From NCBI GenBank assembly GCA_028565635.1, contig JAOXYB010039851.1, forward strand, positions 1-13,184: a DNA stretch of 13,184 nt, in the 5' to 3' direction. The DNA is from Phoronis ovalis (lineage: Eukaryota > Phoronida > Phoronidae). The position numbers and the translations under genes are program-made. Below are positions 1 to 7,251 of this stretch, in pieces. Position 1 is the first letter of the stretch; the number at the start of each line of letters is the position of its first letter. The notes beneath the pieces were generated by a model, which worked only from the letters and a program-made list of their open reading frames with translations, made no database searches and was not told where the DNA came from.

Positions 1-3
1 TTT

Positions 4-120
4 GAGACTTTCAGAAACATGTTCATCACAGGGTCTGTATGCAAAATGTTAATTAAATTGTCTTTCTACACTGGCCAACATGTGGCATCTAGTGGAGTAA
101 CACATTTTTCTGAAAGTCTC
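4..120. repeat. 14-bp perfect inverted repeat
   Basis: GAGACTTTCAGAAA at 4-17 is mirrored exactly by TTTCTGAAAGTCTC at 107-120, with an 89-base spacer. Could be the trace of a small foldback or MITE cut by the window edge. The right arm lies inside the putative exon B above. Confidence 0.6.
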
Positions 121-424
121 CTCGTCTTCTATACCAATGTTATTAATGAATGCAATCTAAAGCAACCTCTGAACATTTTGTCTGTAAGAAAACATTGTTG
201 TTTTACAAATTTTATTTTATAATAAAACTTTTCATGTGATATTTACTTTCAATTTTTTCTACTGTTAAATGACATTTTACCACACCAAACTGCATCAAAA
301 CAGAATTGTCGTCCTCAGTAAATACATGTAATATGGGAAGACAAGATACAGCTTCGTAAAGTAAATGTTCAATAGTGCTCTTCAGTAGACTTGGCGTCGA
401 TATCTGACGGTAGCAATCTGCCAT
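49..424 (-). CDS. Putative small two-exon gene or gene fragment, unidentified
   Basis: Not recognised. Exon A, 424-247: starts ATG (MADCYRQ), preceded by a possible acceptor AATACAG (437-431); 59 codons plus one base, then donor GTAAAT. It contains SLLKSTIEHLLYEAV and acidic TEDDN. Exon B, 128-49: acceptor GGTATAG, 26 codons with a KDEETFRKM stretch and a TAA stop. The phases fit (phase 1), giving 85 residues. The protein looks amphipathic and plausible, but the acceptors are pyrimidine-poor and I know no homologue. It starts just past the predicted MRPS7 3' end on the same strand. It could equally be chance open frame in an intergenic region, or internal exons of a gene continuing off the left edge. 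Confidence 0.22.
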
Positions 425-546
425 ACTTGTCTGTATTCACATCCAAGGACATTTCCCCTGTGATTAACAGTTTTTGGAAACCATTTAACACCTGAGAGAC
501 CACTATACTGAGTACTGACATGATTAACAGCTACGTGATCATACAA

Positions 547-552
547 TTTATT
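547..552 (-). other. Polyadenylation signal of MRPS7
   Basis: AATAAA on the minus strand, 50 bases past the MRPS7 stop, with a GT-rich stretch (TCAGTACTCAG, GTGGTCTCTC) further downstream. Predicts cleavage near 520-535 and a very short 3' UTR. A second minus AATAAA lies at 211-216. Confidence 0.55.
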
Positions 553-601
553 CCGGTAACATGTTAAACTTGGAGATCCACAAAAAGTTGTTATGAACTG
601 A

Positions 602-679
602 TCACCATCTAAAGTGAGCATAGGCTTTATTGGCTTCACACTGCTTATGTAATTCTTGTTTCTTGCGTACACTTTTGCC
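602..679 (-). CDS. MRPS7: MRPS7 coding exon 6 (C-terminus)
   Basis: 25 codons and a TGA stop, acceptor TTTTGCAG, phase 0. Encodes GKSVRKKQELHKQCEANKA followed by YAHFRW, the diagnostic S7 tail. The same DNA is also open in another minus frame for 102 codons (690-382); that frame is a shadow because the S7 tail lies in this one. Confidence 0.93.
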   Translation of the reverse strand, partial: GKSVRKKQELHKQCEANKAYAHFRW

Positions 680-3600
680 CTGCAAAACATAGTGCTTGTT
701 TTATCGTCAAGTATACTGGAATGTCGAAAAATAAAAATGATATTTTTAGTGCTGATAAATCTTGAATCTTTTATGTGCTAGACGGCAAATATTGTTAGTC
801 TATTTTGGGCAGGGCAATAATCAAAAGCAAACATTTGGAAATTCTTCGAATAACGAAATCTTGCAAAAAATGGCGGCTGAATATTAGGATGAAAGTACTA
901 AAGGATAAAAGTTGTAATGTTTCCGTGGTATTTATAGCCTGTCCACAGGCTGAGGAAGGACCCCTGGAAGGACTAATTATATAAGGATTTAATATATTGA
1001 TAGTTGACAATTTTGATAATTTTACTCATATTTCGTCATTTATAACAGTACTATCAATAAATTGATCATTATTAGTACTGAAAATAAAAATATGTAAAAT
1101 TGGGGTTTTGGGGCCTTTCTCATGGTATCAAACTATCAACATTTAAATATGACTAAATATAACTTGCATAGTTGAAAAAGTATAATTTATCATCACTTTA
1201 GACAATTTGAGTAAAAAAATAATCACTTTAGGCAATTTGAATAATAAAAATATTCAATGATACAAACTTCACTATTCAGACTGAGTCCAGTCTGGTATTT
1301 ATTGCATAGGTATTGCATATATAAACTGGACAAACTTTTAGCATCTTCACCAAAGATACTCCTTGCATTTGATATTTTGATGAAAAATTATGAGTGGTGA
1401 ACCTAATCATCATCTACCATTTTGCAAAAATCAGTAATGCAAACCAGAAATTATGAGAAACGAGCAATAAAGATGTAAAAATTTAATGAAAGTGTGAAGG
1501 GTCAATAAGTTTTGCAGAAGGATGCTCTTAACCTCAAAATGAAATTAGTATACAAATCACCTGGGCAATTACCAACAACGCAGTAACAACATTTTCGGGG
1601 AAAATCGACATTAGTTCCCAGGTGACATTAAAGATGACAGCACCAATACGGTCACCATTTTGTTATCCGCCCATTTGAAAAACAAGATTTTATCATTATA
1701 TGGGTTTGTCTGGATGGCTGGTTGTCAAGTTTTGGTATACAATGTAGTATCAAAAGACTGTTTAGAGCAGGAATGTAGTTGGTGCTTAAAAACAAATCTG
1801 GTAAAAATAGTTTCTAAGCACTTTGGGGAGAGCTCTTAAATTAACAAGTTTTTTCGATCCTAACAAATAACTAATTATTGGACTTACTTCATTATTAGCA
1901 GCTTCTAATAACTCCCATGCTAATTTTTCATGAAATGCTATCTTTTTTTCTTTATCTCTGCAAGTTTCAATTATCCACTTCATGGCCTTGAACCTTTGAT
2001 AGTTAGACCTGCATGGTACTGGCACCTGGAATTTAGTAAATCTCCATTTATTGTCATGATATCTTTTAACCCAGTTCCTAAATGTTAACAAATAATCAGA
2101 AAATTGTAGTTGAAAAAATTTCAATAACATTTATTTATGACAAAATATGAGTGGAAAACTGGCATACAATGCCACTAGTCTGGCCCTGTAGTTGTCTAAA
2201 ATCTAAAAACATTTTTAAAAATAGTGGTACTGCAATCTACAAAACATAGGACCGTGATCAGAAAATAGTGTCGGCATTCAATCAGACAGTGACAAGACAA
2301 TTGATACATTTTGGTGGCTTAAGATTGTAGCACCATAAGAAAAATGAGCATTACCGTATTTTCTCAAATAATTGCCCAGGGCGATTATTTAAAAAAAATG
2401 CTTTTACAGGAGTGATTATTAGAGGGGGTGATTAATAGAGAGGGGGCGATTATTAACTTCTATGTACTTCTGGCATGAATATTAGATTTTTTAATTCTAT
2501 TGTTTGCGATACATAAGGCAGTTTATCAAACAAAACTCATATTATTGGAGATGTCTGATGATCCGAAGTTTGTTTAGCGAGCCAAAGCACTTATTAAAGA
2601 TAATTCGGGGGAATATTACTAATAAATACACATCAGCCAAAAAAGAGCTAATCAACTACACATAATAATGAATTAAAATGTGATCATCTCACATTAATTC
2701 AAATGGGTCTTCAACTCAAATTGCCACCCCGGGGCGACTATTAGAGGGGGCAATTATTGATTTATTTTAGTCACCAGAGGGGCAATTATTAAAGCAGGGG
2801 GGCGATTACTAGAGAAAATACGATAAGCAAAAATGAAGTAAATTGTAAACCATAAAAATAATAAAAGATATTTGATCATTTGATGAGGTTCTCTATTTTT
2901 CTGCCATATTGAAAGACAAATTGATCCAAAAGAGTGCAGCGAGATTTAACTGACCCAAAAAGTACTAAAAAAAGGAACACATAGACACCTCCCTACCCAG
3001 AACTTTGTATGCTGCAAGTTCAAGGTACAAGTTCCTGTGCAGAGATACCACAGGCCTCTGCAGTGTTACACATTTGGCAGAGGCTCACATGACCATGCAA
3101 ACAGCACTTAATCCTGTGCATTCAATAATTGTATGCCAAACTCCTCTTGATCTTACATCTTTCCTCAAAATGCACTTTGCACATTAAAAAAAAAATCATT
3201 GATTCTCAGATCTGGGCCATGAGACTTCTGTAATTTACACATCACCTGATACGCTACCCCTCCTTTAACGGTTCGCTTCAGTATTAAAATTGGTTTACAG
3301 TTCTCAACCGCTTGATGAAATATGTCCACTGGATTTAATTCTATCTTGTCTTTATTTTCTTCCGATGCTTTGTGATATTTTTCTATCTGTATTCTTTTTA
3401 TATTTTCAAATGTCTGCAAAATTCATGTTACACGTATATGTAGTCATGTAAAATGTATAAAGAAGTCATTACAGTGGTTGATATGTAACAGGTATTGTAG
3501 ATTAGCAATTTGCAATACATTTTCAAAGTCCAGGTAGATTACAAAATTTCCAGAAACAACACCCAATCTGCTTTTACGTGTTGAGATTTTTAAAAAGTGC

Positions 3601-5399
3601 ACACCTCTGCATCAAGAATTATATTGAAATTTTGAAAAATTAATCTTGACTTAAACTTATTTAAAAGTTTTGCATTTTCTAGGGAATCCTAACTTCCTGC
3701 TTCCTAGTCAAAAGTAAAGTGAATTTAAAAAAATGGTCCCTGCTAGAACAAGATATTTCAAAATAGTTTACACAGACCCTGTCCATTTGATTCCTGGCTA
3801 ATTTTTTGTTTCCTTCTTTCATCACTTGATTTACAAATTTTCTGTAAAAAAAGTTTTAAAATACTACTATTAATTTTATGCATGGTTACCATACACTCAA
3901 ATAAAAAATTACATGATAAAGAGATGCGAGCATTTACTAGATTGAAGTAAGGCGCAAATGCTTCCGAATGCGAATTTATACTAAAAACTGATTTTATACT
4001 GGATAAGGGATTTGTAATCAGTCAAATCAATTTAAATTTCCAGTATACAATGTTCAGAATCTACATCTGAAGCAGCCATTGTAGGATTAATACAAACAAT
4101 ACTTACAACTTTTGTCTAAACATTTTACATTTCGCCATCATGATACTAAATCAAAAATTGTTATATTTGAGTGATTAAATGAACTTACACCACAACTGGG
4201 TCATAGTTCAAATTGGTGGTTTCTTCTGTCCTTGCTGCCTTTATTGGTTTATATCTTCTTTCGTCTTCATCATCTAACGGCATCTGTAACTGAACCCTGT
4301 CGACAATTGGAGGTACAAACTTCGGAGCCCATTGAGACCCTCGCACCTGGACTAATCTGTAATGCAAATATAGAAATTAAATAAACACATACACGGCAAC
4401 AAAACATATCTTGCACACAGTAATCGTACATGTTTTACATGATGAAGAAAATCCTACAAACGGGTTTGTTTTAAGTTCAAGTTATACATGGAGCTTTCTG
4501 AAAAAAAGAAACTACAACTACGAGATACATGTGCCTATTCCTGGTTGATTACTGCAAGAAAACCATGCCTAGACATAAGAGTCATTCTGTATCCAGTACA
4601 TCTGTAGGAATACATCATTTTACTAGTCCTAATAACTTCAGGATGTTCGTGTTACACCTTTTATTAATCTGACATGAAGCTTTGCTGGCTACCTACATGT
4701 AAACGGTAAGTGATCCACACACAGGTGGACAAAAGTGTGAACAACAGTCATGGTGGAGTATTAAAGCTGGTGGGTATCTTTGACTTTGTGCTTATATTAA
4801 CCCAATTTTAACCCAATAAATATGAAGCCCCCGAAATGGCATCTCCTGGCATGTACATCGATTTTACTGAAGTTTAGCCATCTGACTTGTTTACAGTACT
4901 GTAGATTTGTACTTTCTTAACCAGATAATAACCATCAATCCATCATAATTGTATCAATAATTCATCGTACGGGTGAGTTTTTGTTAAATTCGAAAGACGA
5001 TAGTTTTTATTAGGAAAGTGTTAGGACTGTTAGGATCAATACGTCAGATATTGGGCCTATTATTAGGACTAGTCTGGGAAATGACCCTACTGCTCCGCCG
5101 CAGGCATGCCATAGTACGGTCAGGCAGCTAGGAATAGGTTTTTGTTACTAATAGTAATATGATAGATTTGACTTTTGTGAATTGTAGTTTCGACTTCGAC
5201 TCGAGTTGACTAGAACACTGATGAGCAGAGTAAAAATAAAATTCCGTCACGTTCTAATTATCTAAAAACAATGCCCATACAAGTATCTCGCTTGAAGGTT
5301 TCACCTGTTTCATATAAACACTACTCACAGAGGTGAAGACACATTCTTTAAAGGTAAAACACTCAAGAATTTTCGAATCTGTTGCATGGTCTTTCCCAT
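602..5399 (-). CDS. MRPS7: Mitochondrial small ribosomal subunit protein uS7m, six exons, complete
   Basis: Encodes the mitochondrial version of ribosomal protein S7, which binds the 3' major domain of the small-subunit rRNA in the head of the mitoribosome. Joined exons (minus strand): 5399-5329, 4356-4189, 3841-3778, 3413-3246, 2025-1888, 679-602. They total 687 bases, 228 residues plus stop; human MRPS7 is about 242. All junctions are GT-AG and phases agree (2, 2, 0, 0, 0). Residues 1-24 are basic and acid-free, like a mitochondrial import signal. Residues 81-96 (KFVNQVMKEGNKKLAR) match the conserved S7 helix; KGGVAYQ/VPVP spans the exon 4/5 join; the tail HKQCEANKAYAHFRW matches the near-invariant S7 C-terminus. 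Start: MGKTM at 5399; a second ATG four codons on has A at -3 and could also serve. No in-frame stop was seen for about 100 bases upstream, but no other in-frame ATG either. Family assignment is from recalled homologues, not a search. Confidence 0.93.
680..1887 (-). other. MRPS7 intron 5
   Basis: AT-rich intron of about 1.2 kb. Apart from a 30-bp tandem duplication at 1192-1251 I see no gene, RNA or element in it. Confidence 0.8.
1192..1251. repeat. 30-bp tandem duplication, two copies
   Basis: Two copies beginning ATCACTTTAGACAATTTGAG and ATCACTTTAGGCAATTTGAA, period 30, few mismatches. Intronic, no apparent function. Confidence 0.75.
1888..2025 (-). CDS. MRPS7: MRPS7 coding exon 5
   Basis: 46 codons in phase 0, acceptor AATTCCAG, donor GAA|GTAAGT. 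Encodes VPVPCRSNYQ, RFKAMKWIIETCRDK and EKLAWELLEAANNE, matching human VPVPL, RFLAMKWMITECRDK and EKLSHKLLEA. The frame stays open through the donor to 1786, so intron retention would add 33 unrelated residues before a stop. Confidence 0.92.
2026..3245 (-). other. MRPS7 intron 4
   Basis: Contains the MITE-like element at 2351-2826. The 2900-3190 part is less AT-rich and has a 60-codon plus frame at 3005, but no recognisable product; it may be an old repeat relic. Confidence 0.75.
2351..2826. mobile_element. MITE-like element with terminal inverted repeats, in MRPS7 intron 4
   Basis: The ends TTACCGTATTTTCTC (2351-2365) and GAGAAAATACGATAA (2812-2826) are inverted copies; the similarity extends over 27 bases (2351-2377 and 2800-2826) with 4 mismatches. 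Both edges carry a TA dinucleotide, as expected for Tc1/mariner-type insertion. Next to each end are degenerate, same-orientation copies of GCGATTATTAGAGGGGG. The GC-rich blocks stand out from the AT-rich intron. There is no transposase frame, so the element is non-autonomous. From memory, repeats of this look (TACCGTATTTTC with iterated AATAATCGCCCCC) occur widely in marine invertebrates; not searched. Confidence 0.75.
3246..3413 (-). CDS. MRPS7: MRPS7 coding exon 4
   Basis: 56 codons in phase 0 between acceptor TTTTGCAG and donor CAG|GTGATG. Contains IFHQAVENCKPIL and KGGVAYQ, the central S7 region (human IFHQALKNCEPMI and KGGRFYQ). The open frame runs on into the intron for about 24 codons, which is not coding. 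Confidence 0.92.
3778..3841 (-). CDS. MRPS7: MRPS7 coding exon 3
   Basis: A 64-base exon with acceptor TTTTTTACAG and donor AGG|GTCTGT. It supplies KFVNQVMKEGNKKLARNQM, the first S7 core helix. The donor is weak at +3 to +5, but the resulting joint MDR/TFENIK aligns residue for residue with human MIQ/TLEAVK. Confidence 0.88.
3842..4188 (-). other. MRPS7 intron 2, with a possible alternative first exon
   Basis: At 4141-4107 on the minus strand, ATGATGGCG opens an 11-codon stretch (MMAKCKMFRQK) followed by TT and a perfect GTAAGT donor (4106-4101). The phase matches exon 3. Otherwise plain AT-rich intron. Confidence 0.5.
4189..4356 (-). CDS. MRPS7: MRPS7 coding exon 2
   Basis: Acceptor ...TTGCATTACAG at 4357-4358 side, donor GTAAGT at 4188-4183, leaving GT| of a split Val codon. 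Residues 25-79 include WAPKFVPPI and the PIKAA motif that aligns with LIKAA in vertebrate MRPS7. Confidence 0.9.
4357..5328 (-). other. MRPS7 intron 1
   Basis: About 1 kb of AT-rich sequence. A slightly GC-richer patch at 5085-5125 (CTCCGCCGCAGGCATGCC) is the only compositional feature. No gene or repeat seen. Confidence 0.7.
5329..5399 (-). CDS. MRPS7: MRPS7 coding exon 1 (import presequence)
   Basis: 23 codons plus two bases, ending at a GTGAGT donor (5328-5323). The split codon CT|A completes with exon 2 to give Leu. Composition (K, R, Q, L, V, S, no acidic residue) fits a cleavable matrix-targeting presequence. Chosen because it is the upstream ATG exon with the phase 2 end that exon 2 needs. 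Confidence 0.82.
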
Positions 5400-5650
5400 G
5401 TGTGCGAAAGCAATACCAGAGCTATTTGTATTATATGTATGTTTTTGATCCTTTATAGCAAAAACATCAAAATTTGTAATATGCAAAACTGTTTAAATTC
5501 TGCAAAATGTACATTAAAATCTTTTATTTTTTATTAAGTGTTTTCGCAATAACAAAATGTTTGTATGACGTGAGATAAATAAACAAGTTGTTATTTCCGC
5601 GCACATATCTGTTTCAGCGCCGTCTAGTCACGCAGATGAGAATTTATGGG
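5400..5650. promoter_or_regulatory. Probable shared divergent promoter of MRPS7 and the LRRC14-like gene
   Basis: Inference from layout: MRPS7 runs left from 5399 and the LRRC14-like gene runs right. CpG dinucleotides are clustered at 5570-5640 (GACGTG, TCCGCGCAC, AGCGCCGTC, CACGCAG) although scarce elsewhere. I see no convincing TATA box, which would fit a housekeeping promoter. Exact start sites cannot be set from sequence. Confidence 0.4.
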
Positions 5651-5728
5651 AGTGTGAAGTGCTCTCTTTTCTTCTGCGAATTATTTGTTGACTTTATGTA
5701 ATATTGAAGATATTGCAAAGCGCAAAAG
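5600..5728 (+). other. Possible 5' untranslated exon of the LRRC14-like gene
   Basis: A GCAAAAG|GTAGGG donor at 5728/5729 follows the CpG-rich patch. ATGs in this stretch hit stops quickly, so it would be non-coding and splice to the acceptor at 6766. The start coordinate is a guess; only the donor is visible. Confidence 0.3.
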
Positions 5729-6766
5729 GTAGGGGTTTCAAAGCAGGATGATTAGGATTAAAAAGCAACTAAAGAAATAAGTGACTTGAAGATCTGTTCA
5801 CATTTGCAATTCTGCAAACCTTTGACTTTGTACGGTGAACTACGGTACTTCTTCTTCCGACACTCGACAGTATCAAGACAATCACGTCATTTAATCTCTT
5901 TCTAATTAATTTAAAACTGTTTGACTTTGTTTAATGCTTACGACATTTTAATAATAGTTTAACAATACCTATACATCTACCATCTAGTCTTATACATCAA
6001 ATATTAAAAGGTTACTATGGTACTATGTAAAAAATATTTCAACTTTATCCTTGATCATCCTTACGTGTAATGACCTTGACTTCATTACTGATGTTAGTGG
6101 TAACATGCATCTCCAGTTTAAATATCAAGTTTTCAAATTGATTTAGTGTCTGATAGATACTTTTTAAAAGCATATTTAATGTTGCTCATAATACCGATGC
6201 TACCATTTTTTGCTTTTTATATGGGGCTTCTTATAAGTATAACCTACCCAGTTCGTGAATTTGAATATACTTAGTCCAATCTTCTGGATTATTACACTTT
6301 CCATTGATACTGACACCTAGATAATCTAAGGCTTTGGTTCCTGAGAAATTATCGTTTGATTTCTTCCTGCCTTGGGAATTAATTAGCCAAATATATACCA
6401 AAAATGTCAAATCTTTAATACCTCCTATCCTTTAATTGGGCCATAAACCAAAAACTAATATTCAAAATACTTTCATTTGTTTATGATAATATTAAACACT
6501 TAGCTATTTTCTATGAAAGGTAGACCCATTGTGCACCCTCCAGACAGATCATTTGGCTACATCTCAAAATCATCATATACACAAACCATGTCTCAGCAGC
6601 TATCAAATGTACCGTATTAATTGCATACAAAAATTTGTCAATGAAAAGGCGTGGTGATGCCAGCAGCAGATCCCACCTGAGTATCAAGATTAATATTTGA
6701 ACTTTACTTGGAATTCAACTAATGATTCATGCTAATATATTAAATAATTTTCTTGATGATTTTCAG
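5729..6766 (+). other. Presumed 5' UTR intron of the LRRC14-like gene
   Basis: AT-rich, no open frame of note, no repeat seen. Ends in the strong acceptor TTTTCTTGATGATTTTCAG at 6766. Confidence 0.45.
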
Positions 6767-7251
6767 ATATCATGGTGTAAACTCGTCAAAAAAAAATGCG
6801 GCGTTTGTGGAACAGATAACAATGACGTATTATAAAGGAGCAGCCTATCCCATTGGCCTCAATGACATGGGAGATGCTGGAGCTGCTACCTCATCACTAG
6901 TCGATATCTGCTGTAATAACATCGTTAAAGATTCCACTACCACAGAGAAGGCAGCGAGTGCTGTTCCCCATGAATTATGTGCCAGTTTAATGAAAGCAGC
7001 TTTACGTTTGAATCAGGACCGGGCCATATCTGTGCTAGTTACTAACTGGCCCGTTAGTATGTTCTGTTTAAAATCTCTAGCACCAAAACTGTTAACATCT
7101 GTGAAAGCATTGTATGATACAGACTATCTGACAGAAAAAATGAAGATAGGGATGAAATACACTACCTCTTTAGCGCATGCATTTTTAGAGGAAATAAAGA
7201 AAAGAGGCCCTACAAAATTAAGATACCTGGACTTAAGTGGATATCCAGCAG
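6767..7251 (+). CDS. LRRC14-like coding exon 1 (VHL box, first LRR)
   Basis: Acceptor TTTTCAG at 6766; donor CAG|GTACCG at 7252, leaving G of a split Ala codon. The frame is open from the acceptor through the three candidate starts (6756 only if unspliced, 6822, 6867). Contains the BC-box (6894-6923), Cul2-box (6963-6989) and LRYLDLSGYPA at its end. Confidence 0.85.

Noticed and set aside
212-424. 70-codon minus frame as a complete single-exon gene
   Set aside because: Unrecognised; kept only as a low-confidence exon because a donor at 246-241 and matching phase downstream make a spliced reading at least as likely.
382-690. 102-codon minus frame (MFCRAKVYARNKNY...) as a gene of its own
   Set aside because: Its DNA contains the true MRPS7 terminal exon in another frame, with a conserved S7 tail and stop at 602; the rest is 3' UTR and flank.
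795-1010. 71-codon minus frame
   Set aside because: Lies inside MRPS7 intron 5, low complexity in composition, no splice or homology support.
3005-3187. 60-codon plus frame (MYAASSRYKFLC...) as a gene or LINE fragment
   Set aside because: Antisense in MRPS7 intron 4; I considered a reverse-transcriptase tail, but no convincing motif is present.
5050-5112. Minus ATG at 5112 (MACLRRSS...) as MRPS7 exon 1
   Set aside because: Arg-rich and tempting as a presequence, but no GT donor in the needed phase 2 before its stop; the 5399 exon has a perfect donor and phase.
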